DNA of 64,000 nt from Shewanella basaltis (GCF_023283885.1 NZ_JAKILA010000014.1:1-64000); one strand, 5' to 3'. Shown: positions 38,220 to 49,213, numbered from the stretch's first letter. Numbers and translations: made by a program. The notes: a model not told the origin generated them from the letters alone.

Positions 38220-38681
38220 GTGTCAAATCAATTAAACACCATGGATATTAAAGAGATCCTTAAGTATCTACCTCATAGATATCCATTTTTGTTAATCGAT
38301 CGAGTATTAGACTTTACCGTAGGTGAGCAATTACATGCGATTAAAAACGTCACAATTAATGAGCCATTTTTTCAAGGCCATTTTCCTGTGCAACCGGTAA
38401 TGCCTGGCGTATTGATTTTAGAAGCAATGGCCCAAGCAACGGGGTTACTCGCTTTTAAAACCTTGAGCACAGAGCCTTCTCCTGACGTATTGTACTATTT
38501 TGCTGGTATCGATAAAGCGCGTTTTAAACGGGTTGTAGAGCCAGGCGATCAAATACATTTCCACGTTAAAATGATTAAAGAGCGCCGTGGTATAGGTGTA
38601 TTTATTGGTGAAGCATTGGTTGACGGCGAGCTTGTATGTTCAGCCGAAATCATGTGCGCACGTAGAGAGATTAAAAAGTGA
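38220..38681 (+). CDS. fabZ: 3-hydroxyacyl-[ACP] dehydratase FabZ
   Basis: FabZ dehydrates 3-hydroxyacyl-ACP in fatty-acid elongation and competes with LpxA/LpxD for substrate. GTG at 38220 (VSNQLNTMD) is preferred: AAGGAA precedes it and it gives 153 residues with catalytic His54 (FQGHFP) and Glu68 (LILEAM), the canonical numbering. The open frame begins at 38202. The stop overlaps the lpxA start (GTGA). Confidence 0.97.
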   Translation: MSNQLNTMDIKEILKYLPHRYPFLLIDRVLDFTVGEQLHAIKNVTINEPFFQGHFPVQPVMPGVLILEAMAQATGLLAFKTLSTEPSPDVLYYFAGIDKARFKRVVEPGDQIHFHVKMIKERRGIGVFIGEALVDGELVCSAEIMCARREIKK

Positions 38682-39448
38682 TAGATAAATTAGCGTTTGT
38701 TCACCCAACGGCCAAAATCGGTCACAATGTCACGATTGGGCCTTGGACTTATATTGGCGAAAACGTTGAAATTGGCGATAACACATGGATTAGTTCTCAT
38801 GTGGTGATCAAAGGCCCAACGGTGATTGGTAAAGGCAATCGGATTTTCCAATTTGCGTCAGTTGGCGAAGAATGCCAAGACAAAAAGTATGCCGGTGAAC
38901 AAACTCGCTTAATTATCGGTGATAACAACATTATCCGTGAGTCTGTGACCATTCACCGCGGTACTACTCAGGATAATAGCGAAACCCGTATAGGTTCTAA
39001 CTGCTTGTTCATGGCTTATGTTCATATTGCTCACGACTGTGTTGTTGGCAATAACGTGATTATGGCTAACAATGCTTCAATCGCAGGCCATGTGCATGTT
39101 GGTGATTGGGTTATTCTTGGTGGTATGACCGGCGTTCATCAATTTGTACGTATCGGTAATCATGCGTTTACAGCAGGTGCATCGCTTATTTTGCAAGATG
39201 TGCCACCGTTTGTGATGGCTGCGGGTTCTCCGGCCGTACCTCGTGGTTTAAATCTTGAAGGATTAAAGCGTCGAGGCTTTAGTAAAGAAAGCCAACGTGC
39301 CATTTTAAATGCCTATAAAGCGGTGTTCCGTAAAAGCTTAACCATTGAAGAAGCCAATGCAGAAGTAAGCGAAATGGCAAAAACAGATGACAATGTAAAA
39401 GCCTTTATGGCGTTTATTAATCATCCTGGTCGCGGCATTATTCGATAG
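38678..39448 (+). CDS. lpxA: UDP-N-acetylglucosamine acyltransferase
   Basis: LpxA carries out the first step of lipid A synthesis, adding a 3-hydroxyacyl chain to UDP-GlcNAc. The 256-residue protein is a hexapeptide beta-helix with catalytic His119 (VHIAHDC) and IHRGTTQDN. The C-terminal helical domain includes [14 protein letters not shown] start, overlapping fabZ by 4 bp. Confidence 0.98.
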   Translation: MIDKLAFVHPTAKIGHNVTIGPWTYIGENVEIGDNTWISSHVVIKGPTVIGKGNRIFQFASVGEECQDKKYAGEQTRLIIGDNNIIRESVTIHRGTTQDNSETRIGSNCLFMAYVHIAHDCVVGNNVIMANNASIAGHVHVGDWVILGGMTGVHQFVRIGNHAFTAGASLILQDVPPFVMAAGSPAVPRGLNLEGLKRRGFSKESQRAILNAYKAVFRKSLTIEEANAEVSEMAKTDDNVKAFMAFINHPGRGIIR

Positions 39449-39456
39449 AAGATACG

Positions 39457-40605
39457 ATGACACAAGGTTCTCAAAAAATATTTGCCATTGTCGCCGGAGA
39501 AATCTCCGGCGATATTTTAGGTGCGGGTTTAGTCAATTCACTAAAAAAGCGCTATCCAGATGCTCGGTTTGTTGGCATTGGTGGTCCTCGTATGCAAGCG
39601 CTTGGCTTTGAAAGTTTATTTTCAATGGAAGAGCTGGCGGTCATGGGCTTAGTGGAAGTGTTATCGCGCTTACCACGATTACTTCATATCCGTTCAAGTT
39701 TAATCAAACAGATAACAGCGCTTGCACCAGATTGCTTTATTGGGATTGATGCCCCCGATTTTAATATCGGCCTTGAGCTAAAGCTAAAGGCCAAGGGCAT
39801 AAAAACGGTGCATTATGTTAGCCCGTCCGTGTGGGCCTGGCGCCCAAAACGCATCTTTAAAATAGCCAAGGCCACCAACATGGTGTTGTCTTTGTTACCG
39901 TTTGAAAAAGCGTTTTACGATAAGCATCAAGTGCCTTGTACTTTTGTTGGCCATACCTTGGCTGATGATATCCCAATGCACAGTGATAAGTTAGCTGCTC
40001 GAGCCTTACTAGGGCTTGATCCAAGCGCCGAATACCTTGCCGTTTTACCAGGGTCTCGCGGCGGCGAGCTTGCTCAGTTAGCTGAGCCGTTTATTAAAGC
40101 TGCTGTGCTGGTACAGCAGGCTTATCCTGACATTAAGTTAGTGACCCCAGTTGTGAATGAGGCTCGACGTAAGCAGTTTGTTGATGCACTAGAGGAATTT
40201 GCGCCAGATTTAGCCATACATATTGTCGATGGCCAGTCGCGCGAAGTGATGGCGGCAGCCGATTGTATTTTGTTGGCATCTGGTACAGCAACCCTTGAAG
40301 CCATGCTGGTTAAACGTCCTATGGTTGTCTCGTATCGTGTGAGTCCAATTACTTATGCGATTGCCATTCGCATGATGAAAATTAGCAATTATTCTTTACC
40401 TAATTTATTGGCAAACGAAACCATTGTACCCGAGTTAATGCAAGCTAACTGTCAACCACAATTAATTGCAGATGCGGTTGTTGAACAGCTTAATAAAGAT
40501 TTTGCACCATTAAATGCTCGTTTTGAACAGCTGCATCGATTGCTGAAATGTAATGCCAGTGAGCGCGCGGCCGATGCCGTGGTTGCCTTGTTAACAACGC
40601 CATAG
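39457..40605 (+). CDS. lpxB: Lipid-A-disaccharide synthase
   Basis: This GT19 glycosyltransferase condenses UDP-diacylglucosamine with lipid X. The 382-residue protein has the N-terminal [14 protein letters not shown], then [27 protein letters not shown] and [12 protein letters not shown]. It is 8 bp downstream of lpxA in the lpxD-fabZ-lpxA-lpxB-rnhB operon. Confidence 0.98.
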   Translation: MTQGSQKIFAIVAGEISGDILGAGLVNSLKKRYPDARFVGIGGPRMQALGFESLFSMEELAVMGLVEVLSRLPRLLHIRSSLIKQITALAPDCFIGIDAPDFNIGLELKLKAKGIKTVHYVSPSVWAWRPKRIFKIAKATNMVLSLLPFEKAFYDKHQVPCTFVGHTLADDIPMHSDKLAARALLGLDPSAEYLAVLPGSRGGELAQLAEPFIKAAVLVQQAYPDIKLVTPVVNEARRKQFVDALEEFAPDLAIHIVDGQSREVMAAADCILLASGTATLEAMLVKRPMVVSYRVSPITYAIAIRMMKISNYSLPNLLANETIVPELMQANCQPQLIADAVVEQLNKDFAPLNARFEQLHRLLKCNASERAADAVVALLTTP

Positions 40606-40622
40606 GCTGACAGGACTTTTAG

Positions 40623-41267
40623 ATGACAACAGGCTTTCTTCCGGTCGTAATTAAACAGATCACCCCAGAACAGGTTGCCATGATCTCTAACGGCGTCGTT
40701 GCCGGCGTTGATGAAGTTGGCCGTGGACCTTTGGTTGGCGATGTCGTGACAGCTGCCGTTATTTTAGATCCTAATAATCCGATAGACGGTTTAAATGACT
40801 CTAAAAAACTCAGTGAAAAACGCCGAAATGCTCTGTATCAAGAAATTATGGACAAGGCATTAAGTGTCAGTATTGGCCGCGCAAGTCCTGCGGAAATTGA
40901 CGAGCTTAATATTTTGCACGCCACCATGCTAGCCATGCAACGCGCTGTGGCAGGCTTGAGCACAGTGCCTGAACGCGTACTGGTGGACGGTAATCGTGTA
41001 CCCGATTTTGGTATTGCCAGCCATGCGGTTATCAAAGGTGATGGATTAGTGGCTGCCATCAGCGCTGCCTCCATTATTGCCAAAGTGACTCGAGATGCAG
41101 AAATGGATACGCTCGATCAGCAGTATCCTCAATATGGTTTCGCTAAGCATAAAGGCTATCCAACTAAAGCCCATTTTGACGCTCTAGCGTTACATGGTGT
41201 ATTACCTGAACACCGTAAAAGCTTTAAACCTGTGGCTGAACGTATTTTACTACAGAATAAATCTTGA
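40623..41267 (+). CDS. rnhB: Ribonuclease HII
   Basis: RNase HII excises misincorporated ribonucleotides from DNA. Motif [15 protein letters not shown] carries the DEDD-site Asp-Glu pair near residues 29-30; the others lie in VLVDGNRVP and KVTRDAEMD. At 214 residues it is normal in length, with about 12 residues before the core. It follows lpxB by 17 bp. A weak hairpin lies after the gene. Confidence 0.97.
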   Translation: MTTGFLPVVIKQITPEQVAMISNGVVAGVDEVGRGPLVGDVVTAAVILDPNNPIDGLNDSKKLSEKRRNALYQEIMDKALSVSIGRASPAEIDELNILHATMLAMQRAVAGLSTVPERVLVDGNRVPDFGIASHAVIKGDGLVAAISAASIIAKVTRDAEMDTLDQQYPQYGFAKHKGYPTKAHFDALALHGVLPEHRKSFKPVAERILLQNKS

Positions 41268-41280
41268 TATTAAAGACAAT

Positions 41281-41316
41281 AACCTACTTAATCATTGGAG
41301 AAAGTAGGTTAGTTTG
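41281..41316 (+). terminator. Weak hairpin between rnhB and dnaE
   Basis: AACCTACTT ... AAGTAGGTT is a 9-bp stem with a 12-base loop, and the following AGTTTGAT is a poor T-run. It is a partial terminator at best, and dnaE may still be co-transcribed. Confidence 0.5.
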
Positions 41317-41377
41317 ATAGTCTAAATCCCGCATTTTCGTGTTGTTACATTCATCTTTTTCGAAGAAAAATTAATCT

Positions 41378-44300
41378 ATGTCCGATCCTCGTTTTGTTCA
41401 TTTGCGCGTCCACAGTGATTTTTCAATGTCAGATGGCGTTGCTAAAGTGAAACCTATTATTGCCGCCGCTGAAAGTCAGGGCATGGCAGCAATAGCGCTA
41501 ACCGATCAGAACAATTTTTGTGGTCTGGTTAAGTTTTATGGTGGCTGCCATAGTGCCGGTATTAAGCCTATTGTCGGTGCAGATTTTTGGGTAAATACCC
41601 CAGGCTTTGACAAAGAGTTTTGTGCATTAACCATTATCGCAATGGACAACGAAGGCTATCAAAATCTCACTCAACTCATTAGTGAAGCGTACTTACGTGG
41701 TCAAATCGATGGACGAGTGGTGATTGATCAAGAGTGGCTGATTAAATTCAATCGTGGCTTGATTATTTTATCGGGTGCTAAAGAAGGGGATGTGGGTAAA
41801 GCGTTATTAAAAGGCAATCAAAATCAGGTTGATTCCTTAGTGAGTTTTTACCAACAGCACTTTAACGACCGCTATTATCTTGAACTCATTCGTACAGGGC
41901 GGGCCGACGAAGAACGCTATTTGCACATGGCCGTAGAGCTTGCATCAAGCCGAGGTTTGCCAGTTGTTGCCACCAACCAAGTGGTATTTTTAAAAGCTGA
42001 CGACTTTGAAGCCCATGAAATTCGAGTCGCCATTCATGATGGGTTTACCCTAGCCGATCCTAGGCGCCCTAAAAAATACAGCGAACAACAGTACCTGCGC
42101 AGCGAAGATGAAATGATAGCGCTGTTTGTTGATATTCCCTCTGCTATTCAAAATACCGTTGAAATTGCCAAACGTTGTAACGTCACCATCCGTTTGCATG
42201 AATATTTTTTGCCTAACTTTCCCACTGGCGACTTATCGATTGAAGACTTTCTTGTTGAAGTGTCGCGCAAAGGTTTAGAAGAACGCCTTGAGTTTTTATT
42301 TCCAGATCCTCAAGTGCGCGCAGACAGACGTGGCGAGTACGACGAGCGTCTTGAAGTTGAACTGCAAGTTATCAACCAGATGGGCTTTCCTGGTTACTTC
42401 CTCATCGTGATGGAGTTTATTCAGTGGGGTAAAGACAACGGTATTCCGGTAGGGCCAGGTCGTGGTTCTGGTGCGGGATCGTTGGTTGCTTATGCGCTAA
42501 AAATTACCGATTTAGACCCACTCGAATACGATTTACTCTTTGAGCGTTTCTTAAACCCAGAACGTGTTTCGATGCCCGATTTTGACGTCGACTTTTGCAT
42601 GGATCGTCGTGATGAAGTGATAGACCATGTGGCAGAGTTGTACGGCCGCGAAGCGGTATCACAAATTATTACCTTTGGTACCATGGCCGCGAAAGCCGTG
42701 GTTCGAGATGTGGGGCGGGTGCTAGGTCATCCATACGGGTTTGTTGACAGATTAACAAAGATGATCCCCGCGGAGCCCGGGATGACGCTGGCCAAAGCAT
42801 TTGAAGTTGAGCCAGCATTACCTGAAGCCTATGAAGCCGACGAAGATGTAAAAGAGCTTATTGATATGTGTCGTCGCCTAGAAGGGGTGACACGTAATGC
42901 CGGTAAACATGCTGGTGGTGTGGTAATTGCTCCCACACGCATTACCGACTTTGCGCCGCTGTACTGTGATGCAGAAGGCTTAAACCCTGTTACCCAGTTT
43001 GATAAAAACGATGTTGAAACCGCAGGGCTTGTTAAGTTCGACTTTTTAGGGTTACGGACCCTAACGATTATTGACTGGGCGCTGCAGATGATAAATCCGC
43101 GCTTAGCCAAAGAGGGTAAAGAGCCGGTGCGAATTGAGGCGATTCGTCTTGACGATCCTGCCTGTTTTAGATTACTGCAACGTTACGAAACTACCGCGGT
43201 ATTCCAGCTCGAATCTCGCGGTATGAAAGACCTCATTAAGCGCTTACAACCCGACTGTTTTGAAGACATGATTGCACTGGTGGCACTGTTTCGCCCAGGT
43301 CCTTTGCAGTCTGGCATGGTTGATAACTTTATTGAACGTAAACATGGCCGCGAAGAGGTGTCGTACCCTGACTCGCAATACCAACATGAATCGTTAAAAG
43401 AGTTATTGTCACCTACTTACGGCATTATTTTATATCAAGAGCAGGTGATGCAGATTGCTCAGGTGCTTTCTGGTTATACCCTGGGCGGCGCTGACATGCT
43501 GCGCCGTGCTATGGGTAAGAAAAAGCCAGAAGAAATGGCCAAGCAGCGAAGTATCTTTAAAGAAGGGGCAATTAATAACGGCATCGACGGCGAATTGTCG
43601 ATGAAAATATTCGACTTGGTAGAAAAATTCGCTGGCTACGGTTTTAACAAGTCTCATTCAGCAGCGTATGCCTTAGTGTCATACCAAACCCTGTGGCTGA
43701 AAACCCATTTCCCTGCGCAATTTATGGCGGCGGTAATGTCTGCCGATATGGATAACACCGACAAAATCGTCACCCTGGTTGACGAATGCGAACGTATGGG
43801 GCTCCCGCTTATTCCGCCCGATGTGAATAAAGGTTTATTTAAATTTACCGTTGATGACGACCTTAATATTGTTTACGGTATTGGCGCCATTAAAGGGGTG
43901 GGCGAAGGCCCTGTTGAGTCTATTTTAGAAGCCCGTAAAGATGGGCCGTTTACCGATTTATTTGATTTTTGTGCCCGGGTTGATTTAAAAAAGCTCAACA
44001 AACGTGTCATTGAAAAACTCATCTTAGCTGGGGCATTAGACACCCTAGGTCCACATCGCGCCGCGATGATGGCAACATTACCAGAAGCCATTAGTGCCGC
44101 AGCGCAGCACGCCAAGGCAGAAGCCATTGGCCAGCACGATATGTTTGGTTTACTCAATAGCGAACCCGAAGACAGCAAACAAAATTTTGTGCAATGTACG
44201 CCATGGCCAGACAAAATTTGGTTAGAAGGCGAGCGTGAAACTCTAGGGCTTTATTTGACTGGCCATCCCATAAACCAGTATTTAAAAGAACTTAAGCAGT

Positions 44301-44854
44301 ACACCAACGGCCGTTTAAAAGACATTCACCCAACCGAGCGTGGCAAAACCGTTAAGGCCGCTGGGCTGGTTGTCGCAACCCGAGTGATGATCACTAAACG
44401 TGGCTCTAAAATGGGGTTAGTCACCCTAGACGACAAAAGCGCCCGATTAGAAATCATGCTGTTTACCGAGCCGTTTGAAAAGTTTGGTCATTTGCTTGAA
44501 AAAGATCGTATTTTAATTTGCGAAGGCGATGTCAGCTTTGATGACTTTTCTGGCGGCAACCGCATGAATGCCCGTAATGTTATTGAGATTGGCGAAGCCC
44601 GAAGTCATTTTGCCAAGGCCGTTGAAATTAATGTACAAGGCAATGATGTAACCCCGCAATGGCTTGAACAATTTGAACAAACCCTCACGCCTTGGCGAAA
44701 TGGCGCCGTGCCAGTGGTGATAAACTATGTTAAACCAGAAGCCAGCGGCAAAATTACCCTAGGAGATGAATGGCGAGTTAATCCAAGTGATGAGCTTATG
44801 TTGTCGCTTGAAAGCATGCTCGGGTCTAATAACGTCAAAATCACCTTTCATTAG
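41378..44854 (+). CDS. dnaE: DNA polymerase III alpha subunit
   Basis: DnaE is the replicative polymerase catalytic subunit. At 1158 residues it is close to E. coli (1160). An N-terminal PHP domain ([15 protein letters not shown]) is followed by the palm with [14 protein letters not shown] and the catalytic acidic motif [16 protein letters not shown]. Next come the fingers ([13 protein letters not shown]), the beta-binding region, an OB fold ([16 protein letters not shown]) and the tau-binding C-terminus. It is followed by tilS without the accA gene that lies between them in E. coli. Confidence 0.99.
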   Translation: MSDPRFVHLRVHSDFSMSDGVAKVKPIIAAAESQGMAAIALTDQNNFCGLVKFYGGCHSAGIKPIVGADFWVNTPGFDKEFCALTIIAMDNEGYQNLTQLISEAYLRGQIDGRVVIDQEWLIKFNRGLIILSGAKEGDVGKALLKGNQNQVDSLVSFYQQHFNDRYYLELIRTGRADEERYLHMAVELASSRGLPVVATNQVVFLKADDFEAHEIRVAIHDGFTLADPRRPKKYSEQQYLRSEDEMIALFVDIPSAIQNTVEIAKRCNVTIRLHEYFLPNFPTGDLSIEDFLVEVSRKGLEERLEFLFPDPQVRADRRGEYDERLEVELQVINQMGFPGYFLIVMEFIQWGKDNGIPVGPGRGSGAGSLVAYALKITDLDPLEYDLLFERFLNPERVSMPDFDVDFCMDRRDEVIDHVAELYGREAVSQIITFGTMAAKAVVRDVGRVLGHPYGFVDRLTKMIPAEPGMTLAKAFEVEPALPEAYEADEDVKELIDMCRRLEGVTRNAGKHAGGVVIAPTRITDFAPLYCDAEGLNPVTQFDKNDVETAGLVKFDFLGLRTLTIIDWALQMINPRLAKEGKEPVRIEAIRLDDPACFRLLQRYETTAVFQLESRGMKDLIKRLQPDCFEDMIALVALFRPGPLQSGMVDNFIERKHGREEVSYPDSQYQHESLKELLSPTYGIILYQEQVMQIAQVLSGYTLGGADMLRRAMGKKKPEEMAKQRSIFKEGAINNGIDGELSMKIFDLVEKFAGYGFNKSHSAAYALVSYQTLWLKTHFPAQFMAAVMSADMDNTDKIVTLVDECERMGLPLIPPDVNKGLFKFTVDDDLNIVYGIGAIKGVGEGPVESILEARKDGPFTDLFDFCARVDLKKLNKRVIEKLILAGALDTLGPHRAAMMATLPEAISAAAQHAKAEAIGQHDMFGLLNSEPEDSKQNFVQCTPWPDKIWLEGERETLGLYLTGHPINQYLKELKQYTNGRLKDIHPTERGKTVKAAGLVVATRVMITKRGSKMGLVTLDDKSARLEIMLFTEPFEKFGHLLEKDRILICEGDVSFDDFSGGNRMNARNVIEIGEARSHFAKAVEINVQGNDVTPQWLEQFEQTLTPWRNGAVPVVINYVKPEASGKITLGDEWRVNPSDELMLSLESMLGSNNVKITFH

Positions 44855-44863
44855 GCTATCAAT

Positions 44864-46360
44864 ATGACACAAACTGCGTTGATGTCTGATCCAGTCACTG
44901 CCACACAACTGCTAGCGCTATTAGAGCAAAGCATTTTGCCATTGTATGAGCAAGGCTCACGGGGCCAAGCGCAAGCACCTAAGTTAGTGCTGGCTTACAG
45001 TGGCGGTGTCGACTCAGAAGTCTTAGCGTTTGGGTTAAGTGCTTTTGCCCAAAAATATCCGCACATTGCGTGTTTGCTTATTCATGTTCATCACGGTTTA
45101 AGCCCCAATGCCAATATGTGGGTTGAGCATTGTATTGGCAGAGCAACTCATTACCAACTGCCTGTGCAAATAGAGCGGGTAAACGTTAACAAAGGCCCAA
45201 GAGAAAGCTTAGAAGCCAAAGCCCGTGATGCGCGCTATGAGGCGTTTGCACGTTACCTTAATCCAACTGATATTTTACTGACTGCTCATCATCAGGATGA
45301 TCAACTCGAAACCCTATTGCTGGCCTTAAAGCGTGGTCAGGGGCCAAAAGGGTTAGGGGCAATGGCACCACTGCAAGTGTATAAGCAATCATGGCTGTTA
45401 AGGCCACTATTAACGATTAGTCGGCAGCAAATTGAGCAATTTGCAGCTCAATATCGGTTAAGTCACATCGAAGATGAAAGCAACCAAGACGACAGTTACG
45501 ACCGCAATTTTCTGCGCTTAGAGATTATTCCACGGTTAAAGCAACGTTGGCCAAGTATTGCTACCACAGCGTCAAGAAGCGCCGCTTTATGCGCCGAGCA
45601 GCAACAAGTGATTGAAGATGAAGTGAGTCACCGCTTACCTCAATGGTTAGCCTTACCTGGCGATACAGCGGGATTAATCACTGAGCCAACTGGGTTTAAA
45701 CTGGCGCAGTTGAGTCAAATAAGCCCAGCTTGGCAAGCATTGCTGTTTCGAGGTTATTTACAACATTGCGGTGTGAGTTTGCCATCGCAATCGCAATTGC
45801 AGCAAATATTGACACAACTGCTTGAGGCAAAAGAGGATGCCAAGGTGACAATACAATGGGGCGATTATCAAGTTAAACGTTTTGCCAATGTTGCCTATGC
45901 CTTGAGCAATCTAGCATTAGCCCCAGTAGAGGCAGGGCGTTTGCAAAGTGATATTCGGGCGGTGTTAGCAGGCGAGCTTAATCAAGCCTCGGGCAACATA
46001 GGGCAACAGAGTTTTAGTGTACAAATACAGACGCAAGATCTCACGCAGCAAGATGGTTCAGCAGTCATACCGCGACTGGCCTTGCCTTTAGAGCAACTGG
46101 TGACGGTAAAATTTGGCGCAGCAGGCTCAATTAAATGTCTGCCACAGTTTGCAACATCGCAGCGCAGCAAACCACGTGAGCTTAAAAAGCTCTGGCAGGA
46201 GTGTCAGGTCCCGCCTTGGCGTCGCCAGCAAATACCATTAATTTTTTACGGTGATGTGTTAGTTGCCGCCATTGGATTATGGATAGACAAACGTTACCTG
46301 GCAGCGCCAGGCCAACCCGGCCTTAGCGTGCCGCTTTTAACTTTCGGTGAAGCGCACTAA
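44864..46360 (+). CDS. tilS: tRNA(Ile)-lysidine synthetase
   Basis: TilS converts C34 of the CAU-anticodon tRNA-Ile to lysidine, changing its specificity from Met to Ile. The PP-loop SGGVDSEVLAF is near residue 49, followed by HVHHGLSPNA and TAHHQDDQLETLLLALKRG. The C-terminal tRNA-binding domains include the LKKLWQECQVPPWRR motif. At 498 residues it is somewhat longer than E. coli (432). It starts 9 bp after dnaE. Confidence 0.96.
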   Translation: MTQTALMSDPVTATQLLALLEQSILPLYEQGSRGQAQAPKLVLAYSGGVDSEVLAFGLSAFAQKYPHIACLLIHVHHGLSPNANMWVEHCIGRATHYQLPVQIERVNVNKGPRESLEAKARDARYEAFARYLNPTDILLTAHHQDDQLETLLLALKRGQGPKGLGAMAPLQVYKQSWLLRPLLTISRQQIEQFAAQYRLSHIEDESNQDDSYDRNFLRLEIIPRLKQRWPSIATTASRSAALCAEQQQVIEDEVSHRLPQWLALPGDTAGLITEPTGFKLAQLSQISPAWQALLFRGYLQHCGVSLPSQSQLQQILTQLLEAKEDAKVTIQWGDYQVKRFANVAYALSNLALAPVEAGRLQSDIRAVLAGELNQASGNIGQQSFSVQIQTQDLTQQDGSAVIPRLALPLEQLVTVKFGAAGSIKCLPQFATSQRSKPRELKKLWQECQVPPWRRQQIPLIFYGDVLVAAIGLWIDKRYLAAPGQPGLSVPLLTFGEAH

Positions 46361-46571
46361 AGGTGCAAGGTAATAGCAAGTGATAAAACGCTTAGGTGCT
46401 ACGCCACTTTGCGACTAGAGACGATAAAAGCGGTAGCACTGTTTATTGCTTCAGACTATATTGGTGAGCCTAGCCTTTATTGCCTCAAAGCGTTCTAGCA
46501 GGATGAAGTCCGCGCTAATACCGGGCCGTTGCTACAATCATTTTCTTAATATTTAACAAAGGATGTTGTCT

Positions 46572-48152
46572 GTGAATACCTTTCGTTTATTAGCTGTATT
46601 GGGTGCGTTTTTAGTACCAGGCGTTAACGCCACGCCATTTCAATTTGATGAAAAAACCTACCGTCACGATGTAGAAACCCTCGCCAGTGATGAATTTGAA
46701 GGTCGTGGACCTTTGTCAAAGGGCGAGACACTGACCGTTGAATATTTAGAAAAAGCATACAAAGCAATAGGGCTAAAACCGGGCTTTGGTGACAGCTATC
46801 GTCAAGCAGTGCCTATGGCTAAAATTACGGCCGATCAAACCATGCAGCTAACCATTGCTGATGTGGTGCTTAAAAATGGTCGCGATTTTACTGCCCGTAC
46901 CGAACAAATTCAGCCTCAAGTGTCATTAGACAACAGCGACGTTGTGTTTGTGGGTTACGGTATTAATGCCCCAGAATATCAATGGAACGATTACGCCAAT
47001 GTCGATGTCACAGGCAAAACTGTTATTGTGTTAGTTAACGACCCAGGCTTTGCCACACAAGACCCAAACGTGTTTAAGGGTAATGCCATGACTTATTATG
47101 GCCGCTGGACCTACAAATACGAAGAAGCTGCAAGGCAGGGCGCCAAAGCCGTGTTTATTGTGCACGAAACCGCGCCAGCAGCTTATGGCTGGAACGTGGT
47201 TGAAAACAGCAATACCAATACCAAATACACTTTAGTGGATAACCACAAAAACCAATCGCACATCGGGGTTATGGGCTGGGTTTCGCACCCTAGTGCACAA
47301 AAAATCTTTAGCGCAGCAGGCCTTGATTACGACACGTTGAAACTCAGCGCCGCAAAGCCTGGTTTTAAAGCGATACCTCTTAAACTTAACTCCAATTTAA
47401 CCCTCAAAAATCAAATCGAATTGGCGACCTCTTATAACGTTGCCGGCATTCTACCCGGCAGTTCACAAGCCGATGAATGGCTCGTCATGCACGCTCATTG
47501 GGATCATTTAGGCAAAACCATAGAAGACGGTAAAACGGTTATTTTAAACGGTGCAGTGGATAATGCTTCTGGCGTGGCTGGTGTATTGCAGCTTGCACGT
47601 CATTTTACCGACCAAGCCAGCGCGCCCAAACGCTCAATTTTATTTTCAACGTTCACCGCAGAAGAAACCGGATTGATTGGCGCGCAATACTTTGCTGAAA
47701 ATCCACCGGTACCAACTAAACAGTTGGTGTCATTTCTTAATATCGATGGCATGAACGTTGGCAAAGGCGTGGATTACATTTTGCGATATGGTCAAGGCGT
47801 GTCTGAACTTGAAAATTATTTAGATGCCGCCGCCAAAGCGCAAGGCCGTGTGGTTAAAGCAGACCCTCGTCCACAAAACGGCCTAATGTTCCGCTCAGAC
47901 CATTTTGCGCTTGCGCAGCAAGGGGTCCCTGGATTGTTGTTTATGAGCTTAGGCGACACAGACCCTGACTATATTGCTCATAAATATCATCAGGGCGCAG
48001 ACGATTATGACGCCAGTTGGCATTTAGGCGGCGTAAAGCAGGATCTTACTTTAATCAGTGACATTATTGAAAAGCTTGCCAACAACAACGACTGGCCAAA
48101 ATGGCTTGAAGAATCAGACTTTAAAAAGCGTCGAGCGCAAGATGGTAAGTAG
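46572..48152 (+). CDS. Exported M28-family metallopeptidase with PA domain
   Basis: This is a probable periplasmic or secreted zinc aminopeptidase. GTG at 46572 is preferred over ATG 46563 because AAAGGA then sits 8 bases upstream; this gives 526 residues. Signal peptide to VNA. Dimetal ligands of clan MH are visible in order: HAHWDH, GAVDNASG, TAEETG (catalytic Glu-Glu), NIDGMN and RSDHFALAQQG. A PA-type insert (~110-270; VDVTGKTVIVLVNDPGF, GAKAVFIVHET) precedes the core. Substrate unknown. Its terminator is at 48175. Confidence 0.88.
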   Translation: MNTFRLLAVLGAFLVPGVNATPFQFDEKTYRHDVETLASDEFEGRGPLSKGETLTVEYLEKAYKAIGLKPGFGDSYRQAVPMAKITADQTMQLTIADVVLKNGRDFTARTEQIQPQVSLDNSDVVFVGYGINAPEYQWNDYANVDVTGKTVIVLVNDPGFATQDPNVFKGNAMTYYGRWTYKYEEAARQGAKAVFIVHETAPAAYGWNVVENSNTNTKYTLVDNHKNQSHIGVMGWVSHPSAQKIFSAAGLDYDTLKLSAAKPGFKAIPLKLNSNLTLKNQIELATSYNVAGILPGSSQADEWLVMHAHWDHLGKTIEDGKTVILNGAVDNASGVAGVLQLARHFTDQASAPKRSILFSTFTAEETGLIGAQYFAENPPVPTKQLVSFLNIDGMNVGKGVDYILRYGQGVSELENYLDAAAKAQGRVVKADPRPQNGLMFRSDHFALAQQGVPGLLFMSLGDTDPDYIAHKYHQGADDYDASWHLGGVKQDLTLISDIIEKLANNNDWPKWLEESDFKKRRAQDGK

Positions 48153-48174
48153 TGTTAGCTAGTTGGATAAAGAG

Positions 48175-48197
48175 AGGAGGCGACAGCCTCCTTTTTT
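48175..48197 (+). terminator. Terminator after the M28 peptidase gene
   Basis: AGGAGGC-GACA-GCCTCCT followed by TTTTT. Confidence 0.85.
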
Positions 48198-48213
48198 ATT
48201 AAAAGCGGCGTAC

Positions 48214-48241
48214 GGTTTGCGGCCACCACGACGTGAGTGGC
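48214..48241 (+). repeat. Diverged REP-like repeat, copy 3
   Basis: It shares CCACGACGT.AGTGGC and a GGT.TG.GG lead with the 39-bp repeats at 1501 and 49821. It marks the left side of the second accessory island. Confidence 0.4.
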
Positions 48242-48245
48242 TATT

Positions 48246-48592
48246 TTTCGAATAATGGGGGGCATTGCTTCTCTTTGAAGGGGCTATCGGAGAGTTACCT
48301 GCCTTAACTGAATACTGTGAGCATTTAGAGCGAAAACGACGACAAGGCGCGGCAAATTGTCAGCGCTGGCTGTGCGCTTAGGCATTAATTCTTGAAAAAC
48401 CACCATCTTCCTTATACTTGATTGGTATCAAGATTTTCTGCTGTGCCGAGTTTTTAAAAACACAGTAAAAACAGTTTTTTAATTTCAATTTTTAGTCGTA
48501 TCGATAAAAATTGATGAGTTGATTACATCGATCGTAACCTTCGACAAAACCATGAAAAAGAGTTAAGTTACTTTTATAAATAATGGGTGGCT
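48246..48592 (+). pseudogene. Relict RAYT unit: deleted gene with only the last ~38 codons left
   Basis: 48265-48381 encodes the C-terminal tail of the same RAYT as at 2-208 (LFEGAIGELPALTEYCEHL... to the same final CQRWLCA and stop), nearly identical in DNA over 90 bp. Everything upstream of it is missing. The downstream ~210 bp match 209-417. The relict is bounded on the left by AATAATGGGGGG (48251-48262) and on the right by TAATGGGTGG (about 48583-48592), i.e. the same end motif in direct orientation. This suggests an internally deleted mobile unit. No transposase activity is possible from this copy. Confidence 0.65.
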
Positions 48593-48603
48593 AAATTTCC
48601 GTC

Positions 48604-49128
48604 ATGAAGAAAATTGTTCTCAAAGATGTTTCAGAGATACAGGATTATATTGAAGATATTGCCCATTCTGCGGAGCAAGCTCAATTGCGGATTACCGAAA
48701 TATCTGAGGAAACAAATGCCTTGTCTTTGATGGAAAGGCTGAAATTTGAAAGGCTCGGATACGATCCATTAAATTCAAGTCGTGATCTAAATTTCATAGA
48801 ACAATTAAATCAGACTTTTACATATTTGGCATCATTAAAGGCTGCTGAATTCATTTTCGATCGGCATCCAGGCATTTCATCTTTAACGTTAAACCTTGGC
48901 ACCACGTCTGGGTCGGATATTGAAACGCCTGATTGTGGAGGTATTGCCGCAGAGGTGTTCGCTGCCACACACCCAAACAGCAATAGCAAACTCAAAAAAG
49001 ATATAGAAAAAGTTTCAAAAACAGCAGCTAATTACAAATATTCCTTTTTTATGTGTCCAAACATTGAGGAAGGAGAGTATGTTTCAAAATCAACCCCTGA
49101 TGTCATTGTTTGGTCATTGGGGCAATGA
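48604..49128 (+). CDS. Hypothetical protein, cassette-like cargo gene
   Basis: This 174-residue soluble protein of unrecognised family starts 12 bp right of the RAYT relict. The N-terminal half is helical and charged (EIQDYIEDIAHSAEQAQ). The middle has a strand-rich stretch with clustered acids (LNLGTTSGSDIETPD, then GGIAAEVFAATHPNSNSKL; Asp105, Glu107, Asp110, Glu117). That faintly recalls nuclease-like folds, but the expected lysine is absent, so no activity is claimed. A typical integron attC follows 6 bp after the stop, so the gene is most simply an integron gene cassette. No good ribosome-binding site is seen. Confidence 0.65.
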   Translation: MKKIVLKDVSEIQDYIEDIAHSAEQAQLRITEISEETNALSLMERLKFERLGYDPLNSSRDLNFIEQLNQTFTYLASLKAAEFIFDRHPGISSLTLNLGTTSGSDIETPDCGGIAAEVFAATHPNSNSKLKKDIEKVSKTAANYKYSFFMCPNIEEGEYVSKSTPDVIVWSLGQ

Positions 49129-49133
49129 AATGA

Positions 49134-49195
49134 ATATAACAAATAAAGGCAAACCGACGCGCAAACAGCGTGCGCGGTCGCTTTAGGCGTTAGTT
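49134..49195 (+). other. attC-like integron recombination site
   Basis: This 62-bp site fits the attC plan. The outer boxes are R'' ATATAAC (49134-49140) and R' GTTAGTT (49189-49195), the latter preceded by GGC as in typical ...GGCGTTAG ends. The inner arms ACCGACGCGC and GCGTGCGCGGT pair except for an unpaired A in the left arm, the extrahelical-base asymmetry typical of attC. The overall layout matches the aadA-type 59-base elements (AACCGACGC..GCGGT). No integrase gene is seen in the window. Confidence 0.72.
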
Positions 49196-49213
49196 CTCAA
49201 TTAGGATTCAAGC

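Noticed and set aside
48604..49128. Possible restriction-endonuclease fold from the acidic motif
   Set aside because: The expected catalytic lysine after the last acid is missing (E-V-F) and no other family feature is seen.
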